From NCBI GenBank assembly GCA_017389705.1, contig JAFPEE010000148.1, positions 1-42,640 on the forward strand: a DNA stretch of 42,640 nucleotides, given 5' to 3'. The notes under the pieces are model-generated. The model saw only the letters and a list, made by a program, of their open reading frames with translations. It ran no database searches and was not told the origin of the DNA. Both the position numbers and the translations under genes were made by a program. Of the stretch, positions 19,607-28,997 are shown piece after piece. Positions within the stretch are counted from its first letter, which is position 1. Each line of letters begins with the position of its first letter. Source of the DNA: Prevotella sp. (GTDB lineage Bacteria > Bacteroidota > Bacteroidia > Bacteroidales > Bacteroidaceae).

Positions 19607-19645
19607 GCAAAGAGGGCATACCCCAGTAGGTGTGCTCTCTTTTGC
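19607..19645 (+). terminator. Probable terminator of degP
   Basis: An imperfect long stem (GCAAAGAGGGCATACC at 19607-19622 with 19629-19645) ends in CTTTTGC. A second small hairpin precedes it (GAATGA 19574-19579 with TCATTC 19591-19596). A competing pairing is possible between GTAAGCAA (19581-19588) and TTGCTTAC (19642-19649). Confidence 0.55.
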
Positions 19646-19674
19646 TTACGGCTAAAAGGGAGAAAGGTGCCTGC

Positions 19675-19740
19675 AAACCATCGTTTGCCTATACCCAAAC
19701 GATTGTGCGCCTATACGCAAACGATTGTTCGCCTATACGC
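19675..19740. repeat. Three tandem copies of a 22-bp repeat upstream of the sigma factor gene
   Basis: Copies at 19675-19696, 19697-19718 and 19719-19740 follow each other without spacers. Copies 2 and 3 differ at one base (AAACGATTGT, then G or T, then CGCCTATACGC). Copy 1 is more diverged and forms the palindrome GCAAAC-CATC-GTTTGC (19674-19689). This array lies within the 360-base gap 19560-19919, between the degP terminator and the rpoD promoter; no gene is seen in the gap. Confidence 0.9.
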
Positions 19741-19842
19741 AAAATAAAGCGCCAATAAAAGCTGTCTATCCTCTTTCCCGGCATAGTCCAACCTGTTGAA
19801 ATTGCGTCATTTTGTGAAATATTGAAAAAGTTAAGGCGTTTT

Positions 19843-19874
19843 CTTGGTTATTCCGAAAAAATGCCTTACTTTTG
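19843..19874 (+). promoter_or_regulatory. Promoter of the primary sigma factor gene
   Basis: TACTTTTG (19867-19874) matches TAnnTTTG; CTTG (19843-19846) 20 bases upstream is one base off TTTG. The leader would be about 40 bases. Confidence 0.6.
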
Positions 19875-19919
19875 CAAACAAATTTTGCGAGAACAAACGG
19901 CTATCAAAAAAACTAAGGC

Positions 19920-20783
19920 ATGAGACAACTGAAAATCACCCGATCAATCACCAACCGCGAGAGCGAGGCTTTGGAAAAATACTTGTCAGAAATAGGCAGG
20001 GAGGAACTCCTGTCGACAGATGAGGAAGTAGAGCTGGCGCAACGCATCAGAAAGGGTGACCAAGAGGCCTTGGAACGGCTGACAAAAGCCAACCTGCGTT
20101 TCGTGGTGAGTGTTGCCAAGCAATACCAGAACCAAGGTCTGGCCCTGCCCGACCTGATTAACGAGGGTAACGTGGGCCTCATCAAGGCTGCCGAGCGATT
20201 TGACGAGACTCGTGGCTTCAAGTTCATCTCTTATGCCGTCTGGTGGATTCGCCAGAGCATCCTTCAGGCCATAGCCGAGCAAAGTCGCATAGTGCGCCTG
20301 CCCCTGAATCAGGTGGGTTCAATGAATAAGATTAATCAGCTGCTGAGCAAGTTTGAGCAGGAGAACGAGCGCAGGCCCTCAGTAGACGAGATATCAGAAC
20401 GCATCGACCTGCCAGAGGACAAGATTGACGCAGCCATGAGGGTCAGCGGGCGACATGTATCGATGGATGCCCCCTTCAACGACAGCGAGGACGGTTCGTT
20501 GCTGGACGTGCTGGTTAACGACGACGCCCTGCCAGCTGATAACGAGCTGGTGATAGAGTCGCTGAGGGCCGAGATAGCCATTGCCCTCCAGTCGCTGAAT
20601 GAGCGTGAGCGTAATATCATTATGGCGTTCTACGGCATCGGACAGCCTGAGCTGACGCTGGAAGAGATAGGCAACAAATACGGATTAACAAGAGAGCGCG
20701 TCAGGCAGATTAAGGAAAAAGCCATCCGTCGTCTGCGCGCCAATACAAAAAGCAAGATATTAAAAGCATATTTAGGACAATGA
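19920..20783 (+). CDS. rpoD: Primary RNA polymerase sigma factor (RpoD/SigA type, Bacteroidetes form)
   Basis: A sigma-70 family factor of 287 aa. Region 1.2 (about 14-46), region 2 (about 55-125, with [18 protein letters not shown] and the promoter-melting segment [15 protein letters not shown]), region 3 (about 130-210) and region 4 (about 220-280, helix-turn-helix [19 protein letters not shown]) are present. Region 1.1 and the long non-conserved region of E. coli RpoD are missing, as in other Bacteroidetes primary factors. The TTTG/TAnnTTTG sites seen through the window fit recognition by this factor. Its stop overlaps the next start (ATGA), so expression is linked to the two downstream genes. 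Confidence 0.95.
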   Translation: MRQLKITRSITNRESEALEKYLSEIGREELLSTDEEVELAQRIRKGDQEALERLTKANLRFVVSVAKQYQNQGLALPDLINEGNVGLIKAAERFDETRGFKFISYAVWWIRQSILQAIAEQSRIVRLPLNQVGSMNKINQLLSKFEQENERRPSVDEISERIDLPEDKIDAAMRVSGRHVSMDAPFNDSEDGSLLDVLVNDDALPADNELVIESLRAEIAIALQSLNERERNIIMAFYGIGQPELTLEEIGNKYGLTRERVRQIKEKAIRRLRANTKSKILKAYLGQ

Positions 20784-21193
20784 TGAAATCACTGAAGTAT
20801 ATCCTACTTTTCACACTTGCACTAATAGTTTCAGGAGTTAGTGCCAAATCTCTGAAAACCAATCAGGTATACATGTTTGGATTTTCGGCTTCCTTTAAAG
20901 ACTCCATCGTCTACGTGACAGACATCCAGCACGTAGAAGGCGCATGGATTGAAACCAAGAACAAGTTCCTGCTGGGGCGCGACAACTACTCGTACCAGCT
21001 GAAGAATTACTTGACCGACTCGCTCAATCAGCAAGACCGCATCTGCATGGTATTCTACGCCTTGAAGAAGAAGAAAGCCGAGAAGCTATACTTGAAACTG
21101 ATGAAAAAGTACAAGAAAGGCTACGAAGTACGCTACCTGAACGCCAGGGAATTCAAGTTCGATGCGGTAGACATGTCACCCGACCAGCAATGA
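20780..21193 (+). CDS. Small secreted protein of unknown function
   Basis: The 137-aa protein starts with a clear signal peptide (about residues 1-22, hydrophobic core [16 protein letters not shown]). The mature part is mixed alpha/beta, very rich in Lys and Tyr near residues 95-115 ([21 protein letters not shown]). I recognise no family motif. The gene overlaps rpoD by four bases at its start and the HD gene by four bases at its end, so translation is probably coupled in a three-gene operon. A periplasmic location is inferred. Confidence 0.85.
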   Translation: MMKSLKYILLFTLALIVSGVSAKSLKTNQVYMFGFSASFKDSIVYVTDIQHVEGAWIETKNKFLLGRDNYSYQLKNYLTDSLNQQDRICMVFYALKKKKAEKLYLKLMKKYKKGYEVRYLNAREFKFDAVDMSPDQQ

Positions 21194-22395
21194 ATGAATA
21201 CAAGATTATCAACGATCCCGTCTTCGGGTTCATCAAGATAAAACGCGGATTGCTGTACGATATCGTGCAGCATCCGTTGTTTCAGCGCCTGAACCGCATT
21301 AACCAACTAGGGCTGGCCTCCGTGGTCTATCCCGGAGCACGCCATACACGTTTCCAGCACTCCTTAGGAGCCTTCTACCTGATGACGGAGGCAGTCAAAT
21401 CGTTGCGCGAGAAAGGTGTCTACATCTTCGACTCCGAGGCCGAAGCCGTACAAGCCGCTATCCTCCTTCACGACATAGGGCACGGACCTTTCTCACACGT
21501 GCTGGAGAACACACTCATCCACGGCATCTCACACGAAGACATCTCGCTGCTGATGATGGAACAGATGAATCGCGACCTGAAAGGGCAGCTGGCACTAGCC
21601 ATCAGCATCTTCAAAGACGAATATCCCAACAAAATCTTCCATCAGCTCCTCAGCAGTCAGCTGGACATGGACCGTTTGGACTACCTCAGACGCGACTCCT
21701 TCTATACAGGAGTGACCGAGGGTAACATCGGTTCAGCCCGCATCATCAAGATGCTGAATGTGAAAGACGACCGTTTGGTGGTAGATTCAAAGGGCATCTA
21801 CTCGATAGAGAACTATCTGACTACCAGAAGGTTGATGTACTGGCAGGTATATTTGCACAAGACGGCTGTTAGCAACGAAAAGGTGCTGGTAAACACGCTA
21901 ACCAGAGCTCGCGACTTGGTAAGACAGGGGTGCGAGCTATTTGCCTCTCCTGCCCTCGCCTACTTCCTACGCCACGACTCAAACTTCGACGAAGAAGCCC
22001 TGAGGGTATATGCCGAGCTCGACGACTCAGACATCTGGAGTGCGCTGAAGGCCTGGAAGCATTCAAACGACCAGATTCTGGCCACTTTGGCAACAGACAT
22101 GACAGACCGCCACCTGTTCAAGGTAGAGGTTAGCGAGGAACGCCCCTCGGACGAATACATCGACAGCATAGCGAAAAGCATAGCCCAACACATGAATATT
22201 GCCTACGAAGACACTCGCTACATGATGTCGCTGACGGAAATAGGAAAAGACATGTATAACCCAGAAGACGACAGCATCGGAATTCTTTACAAAGACGGCA
22301 TCGTAAAGGATATTGCAGAAGCTTCAGAAATCTTAAATGTGCAACTGCTTTCCAAAAAAATCCGTAAATATTACCTCTGTTATCAACGTTTTTAA
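21190..22395 (+). CDS. HD domain metal-dependent phosphohydrolase
   Basis: A 401-aa cytosolic protein with an N-terminal HD domain of the dNTPase/SAMHD1-related type. Metal ligands visible are His56 (RHTRFQHSLG), His94-Asp95 (LLHDIGHGPFSHVLE) and probably Asp161 (QLDMDRLDYLRRD). The nucleotide-like start ..DPVFGFIKI.. and RINQLGLASVVYPGA are typical of the YdhJ-type group. Substrate is unknown; dNTPs or other phosphorylated nucleotides are possible. It lies in the overlapping operon behind rpoD and ends just before the lpxD promoter. Confidence 0.9.
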   Translation: MNEYKIINDPVFGFIKIKRGLLYDIVQHPLFQRLNRINQLGLASVVYPGARHTRFQHSLGAFYLMTEAVKSLREKGVYIFDSEAEAVQAAILLHDIGHGPFSHVLENTLIHGISHEDISLLMMEQMNRDLKGQLALAISIFKDEYPNKIFHQLLSSQLDMDRLDYLRRDSFYTGVTEGNIGSARIIKMLNVKDDRLVVDSKGIYSIENYLTTRRLMYWQVYLHKTAVSNEKVLVNTLTRARDLVRQGCELFASPALAYFLRHDSNFDEEALRVYAELDDSDIWSALKAWKHSNDQILATLATDMTDRHLFKVEVSEERPSDEYIDSIAKSIAQHMNIAYEDTRYMMSLTEIGKDMYNPEDDSIGILYKDGIVKDIAEASEILNVQLLSKKIRKYYLCYQRF

Positions 22396-22406
22396 ATAAT
22401 ATTTAG

Positions 22407-22414
22407 TAACTTTG
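22407..22414 (+). promoter_or_regulatory. Candidate -7 element for the lpxD operon
   Basis: TAACTTTG fits TAnnTTTG and lies 26 bases before the lpxD ATG. No clear TTTG is found at the right spacing upstream. It sits directly after the HD gene stop, so read-through from rpoD is also possible. Confidence 0.45.
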
Positions 22415-22440
22415 TGGACGTTTTATAAAACTTTGTCGAT

Positions 22441-23433
22441 ATGATGGAATTTACAGCCAAACAAATAGCCGACTTTATTGGCGGCCGTGTAGAAGGCAAT
22501 GAACAAGCCACAGTACACACCTTTGCGAAGATTGAAGAAGGAAAAGAAGGATCCATCACGTTCCTGTCGAATCCCAAATACACCCAATATATCTACGACA
22601 CCAAGGCCAGCATCGTGCTGGTCAACGACGATTTAGAGCTGGAGCATCCCGTCAGCACTACACTCATTCGCGTTCACAACGCCTATGAATGTGTGGCAAA
22701 ACTGATGCAGATGTATGCCCAGGCCCTACCCAAGAAAACTGGTATCGACTCGCTGGCGTTTGTAGCAAAATCAGCTCAGATTGGAAAAGACGTCTACATC
22801 GGACCCTTCACTTACATCGGAGAAGGGGTTACTATTGGCGACGGAACACGCATTTTCCCCAACGTAACCATCTATGATGGTTGTAAAATCGGAAAAAACG
22901 TAACAATACATGCTGGTGCAGTAATCGGTGCCGACGGCTTTGGCTTTGCTCCTAATACTGAAGGCTACGAGAAGATTCCCCAGCTGGGCATCGTTATCAT
23001 TGAGGACAATGTTGAAATTGGTGCCAACACCTGCGTAGACCGTTCTACCATGGGACAGACCATCATCCATCAGGGCGTCAAGCTGGACAACCTGATTCAG
23101 GTGGCCCACAACTGCGAGATTGGCGAGAATACCGTCATGTCCGCACAGGTTGGTATGGCAGGCTCAACCAAGATTGGCGCCTGGTGTATGGTAGGAGGAC
23201 AGGCCGGATTCTCAGGCCACATCCATGTAGCTGACAAGACCATGGTTGGCGCTCAGTGTGGCGTCATCAACAACACCAAGGGCAATGGCGAGACACTGAT
23301 AGGATCGCCCGCCATGGATCCGAAAGACTTCTTCAGGGCCAAGGCGCTCTATCGTCGCCTGCCCGACATGTACAAGGAAATCGGTGCTTTGCGCAAAGAG
23401 ATTGAAGAACTCAAGAAGAATCAACAGAAATAA
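22441..23433 (+). CDS. lpxD: UDP-3-O-acylglucosamine N-acyltransferase
   Basis: Third step of lipid A synthesis: adds the N-linked acyl chain to UDP-3-O-acylglucosamine. The 330-aa protein has the N-terminal uridine-binding domain ([16 protein letters not shown] ... ITFLSNPKY) and a left-handed beta-helix of hexapeptide repeats (about 105-300; [16 protein letters not shown] and similar). The catalytic His is expected in [11 protein letters not shown]-terminal helical tail follows. Either of the first two Met codons may be used. It heads the lpx run with lpxC-fabZ nine bases later. Confidence 0.97.
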   Translation: MMEFTAKQIADFIGGRVEGNEQATVHTFAKIEEGKEGSITFLSNPKYTQYIYDTKASIVLVNDDLELEHPVSTTLIRVHNAYECVAKLMQMYAQALPKKTGIDSLAFVAKSAQIGKDVYIGPFTYIGEGVTIGDGTRIFPNVTIYDGCKIGKNVTIHAGAVIGADGFGFAPNTEGYEKIPQLGIVIIEDNVEIGANTCVDRSTMGQTIIHQGVKLDNLIQVAHNCEIGENTVMSAQVGMAGSTKIGAWCMVGGQAGFSGHIHVADKTMVGAQCGVINNTKGNGETLIGSPAMDPKDFFRAKALYRRLPDMYKEIGALRKEIEELKKNQQK

Positions 23434-23442
23434 CAACGCAAT

Positions 23443-24825
23443 ATGAAACAGAAAACACTGAAAGGCAGCTTTTCCCTGTTCGGAAAAGGATTGCATACAG
23501 GTCTTAACCTGACGGTGACTTTCAATCCCGCACCAGAGAATACGGGTTACAAGATTCAACGCATTGACCTGGAGGGTGAGCCCATCATTGATGCAATCGC
23601 TGAGAACGTGGTAGACACGCAGCGTGGTACCGTTCTGGGCAAAGGTGACGCCCGTGTGTCAACAGTAGAACACGGACTTTCGGCACTCTATGCCTTAGGC
23701 ATCGACAACTGTCTGATGCAGGTCAACGGTCCTGAGTTCCCCATCCTCGACGGTAGTGCCATCCAGTATGTTGACAAGATCAACGAGGTAGGCATCGAGG
23801 AGCAGAACGCTCCCAAGGACTGGTATATCATTCGCAAGAAGATTGAGGTAAAGGATGACAAGACTGGCTCCTGTATCACCATTCTGCCTGACGAGGACTT
23901 CTCCATTACAGCCATGTGCTCATTCGAGTCGAAGTTCATCAACTCGCAGTTTGCCACCCTCGACAACGCCCAGGACTATCCCAAGGAGATTGCCAGCGCC
24001 CGCACATTCGTCTTTGTTCGTGACATTGAGCCGTTGTTGCAGGCTAACCTGATTAAGGGTGGTGACCTGGATAACGCCATTGTCATCTATGAGCGTCAGA
24101 CAACACAGGAGCGTCTGGATATGCTGGCCGACATGCTGCATGTGGAGCATCGCGATGCTACCGACTTGGGTTACATCCAGCATAAGCCCCTGCAATGGGA
24201 GAACGAGTGTACACGCCATAAGCTGCTGGACATTATCGGCGACATGGCGCTTATCGGCAAGCCCATTAAGGGACGCATCGTTGCTACCCGTCCTGGACAT
24301 ACCATCAACAATAAGTTTGCCCGTCTAATTCGCAAGGAGATTCGCAAGCACGAAGTCCAAGCTCCTATCTACGATCCCAATGAGGAACCAATTATGGACG
24401 TGAACAGAATCCGTGAGCTGTTGCCCCATCGCTACCCCATGCAGCTGGTTGACAAGGTCATCTCGCTGGGTGCAAACACCATTGTTGGTATCAAAAACAT
24501 TACAGCAAACGAGCCTTTCTTCCAGGGACACTTCCCTGAAGAACCCGTCATGCCTGGTGTGTTGCAGATTGAGGCCATGGCCCAGTGTGGTGGTCTGCTG
24601 GTGCTGAACACGCTGGAGGAGCCCGAGCACTGGAGTACCTATTTCATGAAGATTGATGATGTGAAGTTCCGTCAGAAGGTTGTTCCTGGTGATACCTTAC
24701 TATTCAAGGTAGACCTGCTGGCTCCCGTCCGTCATGGCATCTCTTCGATGAAGGGTTACATCTTTGTAGGCGACCACGTGGTAGCAGAAGCAACCTTCAC
24801 CGCTCAGATTGTGAAAAATAAGTAG
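23443..24825 (+). CDS. lpxC/fabZ: Bifunctional UDP-3-O-acyl-GlcNAc deacetylase / 3-hydroxyacyl-ACP dehydratase
   Basis: A fusion of 460 aa, as is usual in Bacteroidetes. Residues 1 to about 310 are LpxC, the zinc deacetylase that commits to lipid A synthesis (STVEHGLSAL with one metal His; HKLLDIIGDMALIG with the second His and the metal Asp). Residues from about 318 (MDVNRIRELLPHRYPMQLVD) are FabZ, which dehydrates 3-hydroxyacyl-ACP in fatty acid synthesis, with catalytic His in PHRYPM and Glu in GHFPEEPVMPG. Both compete for 3-hydroxyacyl-ACP-linked flux, so the fusion keeps the two activities in fixed ratio. Confidence 0.97.
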   Translation: MKQKTLKGSFSLFGKGLHTGLNLTVTFNPAPENTGYKIQRIDLEGEPIIDAIAENVVDTQRGTVLGKGDARVSTVEHGLSALYALGIDNCLMQVNGPEFPILDGSAIQYVDKINEVGIEEQNAPKDWYIIRKKIEVKDDKTGSCITILPDEDFSITAMCSFESKFINSQFATLDNAQDYPKEIASARTFVFVRDIEPLLQANLIKGGDLDNAIVIYERQTTQERLDMLADMLHVEHRDATDLGYIQHKPLQWENECTRHKLLDIIGDMALIGKPIKGRIVATRPGHTINNKFARLIRKEIRKHEVQAPIYDPNEEPIMDVNRIRELLPHRYPMQLVDKVISLGANTIVGIKNITANEPFFQGHFPEEPVMPGVLQIEAMAQCGGLLVLNTLEEPEHWSTYFMKIDDVKFRQKVVPGDTLLFKVDLLAPVRHGISSMKGYIFVGDHVVAEATFTAQIVKNK

Positions 24826-24849
24826 TAAGTCAAATAGAATTTTTAGTAA

Positions 24850-25620
24850 ATGAATCAGATACATCCGATGGCCGTAGTCGACCCAGGGGCTAAGCTGGGC
24901 GACAACAATGTGATAGGTCCCTTCTGTGTGATTGACAAGAACGTTGTCATTGGCGACAACAATAAGTTCCTGAACAATGTCACCATTCACTATGGAGCCC
25001 GCATTGGCAATGGCAACGAGTTCTTTCCCGGAGCCAGTATCTCTACTAAGCCCCAAGACCTGAAGTTCAAGGGCGAAGAGACAACATGTGAGATTGGCGA
25101 CAACAACTCCATCCGCGAGAATGTTACCATCAGCCGTGGCACAGCTTCTAAAGGTAAGACGGTGGTGGGTAACGGCAATCTGCTGATGGAGAATATGCAC
25201 GTAGCCCACGACTGCGAGATTGGCAATGGCTGCATCATAGGCAACTCAACCAAGTTTGCAGGAGAGGTGGTAGTCGAGGACTTTGCCATCATCTCTGCCA
25301 CCTGTCTGTTCCACCAGTTCTGCCGTGTGGGAAGTTATATCATGTTCCAGGGCGGTTCACGTACCTCGCAGGACATTCCTCCCTACGTCATTGCTGGCAA
25401 GGAACCTGTACGCTATGCAGGTGTCAACCTTATCGGCCTGCGTCGCCGTGGATTCCCCAACGAGACCATCGAAGCCATCCACGATGCCTATCGCATCATC
25501 TATGCACAGGGGGTATTGAAGGACGGCATTACCGAGGCTCGTGCCAAGTATCCTGACTCCAAGGAGGTAGAATACATCTGCTCGTTTATCGAGAGCTCCA
25601 AGCGTGGAGTCATCAGATAG
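24850..25620 (+). CDS. lpxA: Acyl-ACP--UDP-N-acetylglucosamine O-acyltransferase
   Basis: First step of lipid A synthesis: adds a 3-hydroxyacyl chain to UDP-GlcNAc; 256 aa. It is almost entirely a left-handed beta-helix of hexapeptide repeats (VDPGAKLGDNNVIGPFCVID onward) with a C-terminal helical domain from about residue 190 (NLIGLRRRGFPNETIEAI). The catalytic His is expected in MHVAHDCEIG. It follows lpxC-fabZ by 24 bases. lpxB is not in this window. Confidence 0.97.
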   Translation: MNQIHPMAVVDPGAKLGDNNVIGPFCVIDKNVVIGDNNKFLNNVTIHYGARIGNGNEFFPGASISTKPQDLKFKGEETTCEIGDNNSIRENVTISRGTASKGKTVVGNGNLLMENMHVAHDCEIGNGCIIGNSTKFAGEVVVEDFAIISATCLFHQFCRVGSYIMFQGGSRTSQDIPPYVIAGKEPVRYAGVNLIGLRRRGFPNETIEAIHDAYRIIYAQGVLKDGITEARAKYPDSKEVEYICSFIESSKRGVIR

Positions 25621-25639
25621 TAGTTAGAGTTTAGAGAGG

Positions 25640-26536
25640 GTGACTACACTCGTTGTCATTACTGGGCCTACTGCTGTGGGCAAGACGGCCCTGACCATTG
25701 AGCTGGCTCGCCACTATGGCATACCAATCATCAATGCGGACTCCCGACAGATATACAAGGAGCTTAAAATCGGCACGGCCTCTCCTACTGAGGAACAGCT
25801 GAGCATGGCGCAACACTACTTTGTAGGCAGCAAGAGCATTCATGACTACTACAATGCCTCCATGTACGAACAGGACGTGCTGGCGCTGATTTCCTCACAG
25901 ACCACGACACACGGTTTACATCTCCTGTCAGGAGGTAGCATGATGTATATAGACGCTGTTTGTAATGGCATTGACGATATTCCCACCATCCGTGACGACA
26001 TCCGTGAGGAGATGAAGCGTCGCTATCAGGAGGAAGGATTGGAAGCCCTTTGTGAAGATCTGCGCAGACTGGACCCTGAACACTACGAGGTGGTAGACCG
26101 TCAGAACTATCGACGAGTCATCCATGCATTGGAGATTTGCTATCAGACGGGACGCACCTATACCTCCTATCGCACCCAGCAACGCAAGCCACGCCCCTTC
26201 CGCATTGTCAAGATAGGACTGAACCGCGAACGTGAGGAACTCTACGACAGGATTAACCAGCGAGTTGGCCAGATGATGCAGGATGGCCTGCTTGAAGAGG
26301 CCAAAGGACTCTACCCCTTGCGTCAGCTCAATGCCCTCAACACCGTAGGCTACAAAGAGATGTTCGACTATATGGATGGGCGCTGGCCACTGGAAGAGGC
26401 TGTTGAACGCATGAAAGGAAATACCCGACGCTATGCCCGCAAGCAGCTGACATGGTTTAAGCGTGACCCGCTGGTACGTTGGTTCCACCCAGACGACAAA
26501 GATGAAATATTGAAATACATATCACAATATGAATAA
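25640..26536 (+). CDS. miaA: tRNA dimethylallyltransferase
   Basis: Adds an isopentenyl group to A37 of tRNAs that read codons starting with U; 298 aa. The P-loop GPTAVGKTA is near residues 9-17, the motif NADSRQIYKELKIGTA follows, and the C-terminal part has LNTVGYKEMFDY and TRRYARKQLTWFKRD. The start is GTG at 25640, preceded by a purine run and TTAGAG-like repeats; no ATG in the right place is seen. It overlaps the next gene by eight bases, suggesting coupled translation. Confidence 0.95.
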   Translation: MTTLVVITGPTAVGKTALTIELARHYGIPIINADSRQIYKELKIGTASPTEEQLSMAQHYFVGSKSIHDYYNASMYEQDVLALISSQTTTHGLHLLSGGSMMYIDAVCNGIDDIPTIRDDIREEMKRRYQEEGLEALCEDLRRLDPEHYEVVDRQNYRRVIHALEICYQTGRTYTSYRTQQRKPRPFRIVKIGLNREREELYDRINQRVGQMMQDGLLEEAKGLYPLRQLNALNTVGYKEMFDYMDGRWPLEEAVERMKGNTRRYARKQLTWFKRDPLVRWFHPDDKDEILKYISQYE

Positions 26537-28988
26537 GTACGCACAAATGATCATCCATGCTCCCCGGAAAGCATGGCAATGGTATAAAGGATTGTATCAT
26601 GGACGACGTTGGTATGTGAAGATAGGTGTTGGCTTCGCCTCATTCATTATAGCCTTCCTGCTCTACCTCCTTATGGTAGACATCAACTTCCTTTGGCTCT
26701 TTGGCAAGTCGCCATCGATGAGCGCCATCATGCACCCTAAGACCATCCAGGCCTCAGAGCTGTATAGTGCTGACAATGAGCTAATCGGTAAATACTTCAG
26801 CGAGAATCGCACCCCTGTGGAGTACGAGGAGGTGAATCCCATCTTTTGGCGTGCCCTGATTGATACTGAGGACGAGCGTTTCTACAAACACTTTGGCATT
26901 GACTTCCAGGGTGTCTTTGCTGCCCTCAAGGACTACATCATCCACCACGATGCACGTGGTGCCTCTACTATTACCCAGCAGCTGGTAAAGAATATGTTCC
27001 GAGTGCGTACCGAGTATTCTACCGGTCTCTTAGGCAACATCCCTGGTTTGAAGATGCTCATCATGAAAAGCAAAGAGTGGATTACAGCTGTAAAGATTGA
27101 GATGTTCTTCGACAAGAAGCAGATTCTCACCATGTATGCCAATACGGTTGACTTCGGTTCCAATGCCTTTGGCATCAAGACTGCAGCAAAGACCTACTTT
27201 GGCACCACGCCACAACACCTGACTACTGACCAGTCTGCTATCCTCGTAGGACTGCTGAAGGCTACCACTTACTACAATCCTCGTATCAATCCCAAGAACT
27301 CCCTGTTACGACGTAATGTCGTGCTGGGCATCATGCTGAATCATAAGGATATTACGCAAGAGCAGTATGACTCGCTGACTGCGAAGCCCATCAATCTGGA
27401 CTATAGCGTTGAGAACAACTACGACGGACAGGCCCAGTATTTCCGCGAAGCTGTCAAGAACTACCTCAAGGGATGGTGCGACGACAATGGCTACGACCTC
27501 TATAAGGACGGACTGAAGATTTACACCACCATCGACACCCGCATGCAGAAATATGCCGAGAAAGCTGCCAACAAGCAGATGCGGCAGGTGCAGCGTAACT
27601 TCAATTCCCATTGGGGCAACACCCCACCTTGGCAGGACGAGCGCCATCAGGAGATTCCTCACTTCATTGAGGACTTGGCCAAGAAGACGTCCGGCTACAA
27701 ATACCTGTCCCAGAAATATGCTGGCAATCAGGACTCTATCGATTACTATCTGAACAAGCCCCACCGCGTAAAGCTCTTTGACTACGAAAAAGGCACCATA
27801 GAGAAGGAGATTTCCACCCTTGACAGCATTCGCTACATGGAGCATTTCATGCATTGCGGATTCGTTGCCATGGAGCCTCAGACAGGTCACGTCAAGGCCT
27901 GGGTGGGTGACATCGACTTCCGCACCTGGAAGTACGACAAGGTTACCGCTATGCGCCAGCCAGGCTCTACCTTCAAGCTCTTTGTCTATACGGAAGCCAT
28001 GAATCAGGGCCTTACACCTTGCGATAGACGTGTAGACTCCTATTTCGCCATGAAGGTGATGAACAACGGAAAGGAAGTCACCTGGGCACCTACCAACGCC
28101 AATGGCTACTTTACGGGCGACTCCATGCCCTTGAAAGCAGCCTTCGCACAGAGCATCAACTCGGTGGCTGTCAAATTGGGACAAGAGGTAAGCATCCAAC
28201 GCATTGTCAGTACAGCACATGCCATGGGGATCAAGTCACGCCTCGATCCCACTCCGTCACTCACACTTGGCAGTAGTGATGTCAACCTGCTGGAGCTGGT
28301 CAACAGCTACGGTACTGTCGCCAACGATGGCAAGATGCACGAGCCTGTGCTTGTCACCCGTATTCTGGACCGTGATGGTAACGAGATATATACAGCCACC
28401 TCGGAAGAGAAGCAGGCCATTCCCTATCGTTCTGCCTATCTGGCACAGCAGTTGCTGTTGGGTGGCTTGCGTGAACCTGGAGGCACCAGCATGAGCCTTT
28501 GGGGCTATGTGGGCAAGTATAGCGATACGGAGTTTGGCGGCAAGACAGGAACATCCAACAACCACTCTGATGCCTGGTTCGTAGGCGTCAGTCCACGACT
28601 TGTAGCTGGTGCCTGGGTGGGTGGCGAGTATCGTTGCATCCACTTCCGTACAGGACAGCTGGGCCAAGGCTCACGTACGGCATTGCCCATCTGTGGATAC
28701 TTCTTCGAGTCTGTTTTGGGTGACCCTGCCTTCAAGCAATACCATGCTAAGTTTGGCAAGCCCAAGGATGCTGACGTTCGTGCTGAGATGTATACCTGTG
28801 CCAGCTATTACCAACGCCGCGATACTGACTCCATTGCTGTCGACAGCCTTGCTGCTGAGCAAGAGATGGAAATGGTGCTCGACGAGTTCGGCAATGAGGT
28901 CATGAGACCCAAGGAGCACAAAGAGGATGCCAACCAGCAGCCTCATCCTGAAGAGCCTCAGGCTGCGTTGGAACCCAAAGAGGAGTAA
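26529..28988 (+). CDS. mrcA: Class A penicillin-binding protein (PBP1A type)
   Basis: Bifunctional peptidoglycan synthase, 819 aa, anchored by one membrane helix (about 32-55). The glycosyltransferase family 51 domain has the catalytic Glu114 in TEDERFYKHFG and the GASTITQQLVKN motif. The transpeptidase domain has Ser480-TFK483, Ser542-Ile-Asn and Lys672-Thr-Gly. A charged, Pro/Glu-rich C-terminal tail (about 770-819) has no known fold. It overlaps miaA by eight bases and lies nine bases before the helicase gene. Function is well supported; the exact PBP name is by similarity. Confidence 0.95.
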   Translation: MNKYAQMIIHAPRKAWQWYKGLYHGRRWYVKIGVGFASFIIAFLLYLLMVDINFLWLFGKSPSMSAIMHPKTIQASELYSADNELIGKYFSENRTPVEYEEVNPIFWRALIDTEDERFYKHFGIDFQGVFAALKDYIIHHDARGASTITQQLVKNMFRVRTEYSTGLLGNIPGLKMLIMKSKEWITAVKIEMFFDKKQILTMYANTVDFGSNAFGIKTAAKTYFGTTPQHLTTDQSAILVGLLKATTYYNPRINPKNSLLRRNVVLGIMLNHKDITQEQYDSLTAKPINLDYSVENNYDGQAQYFREAVKNYLKGWCDDNGYDLYKDGLKIYTTIDTRMQKYAEKAANKQMRQVQRNFNSHWGNTPPWQDERHQEIPHFIEDLAKKTSGYKYLSQKYAGNQDSIDYYLNKPHRVKLFDYEKGTIEKEISTLDSIRYMEHFMHCGFVAMEPQTGHVKAWVGDIDFRTWKYDKVTAMRQPGSTFKLFVYTEAMNQGLTPCDRRVDSYFAMKVMNNGKEVTWAPTNANGYFTGDSMPLKAAFAQSINSVAVKLGQEVSIQRIVSTAHAMGIKSRLDPTPSLTLGSSDVNLLELVNSYGTVANDGKMHEPVLVTRILDRDGNEIYTATSEEKQAIPYRSAYLAQQLLLGGLREPGGTSMSLWGYVGKYSDTEFGGKTGTSNNHSDAWFVGVSPRLVAGAWVGGEYRCIHFRTGQLGQGSRTALPICGYFFESVLGDPAFKQYHAKFGKPKDADVRAEMYTCASYYQRRDTDSIAVDSLAAEQEMEMVLDEFGNEVMRPKEHKEDANQQPHPEEPQAALEPKEE

Positions 28989-28997
28989 ACGAAAACT

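Noticed and set aside
19675-19740. Possible CRISPR fragment
   Set aside because: Units are contiguous 22-bp copies without spacers and no cas genes are near.
27306-28220. 304-residue open frame on the minus strand
   Set aside because: It lies fully opposite the penicillin-binding protein gene, whose motifs are clear; its own sequence shows no family and is a codon-bias shadow.
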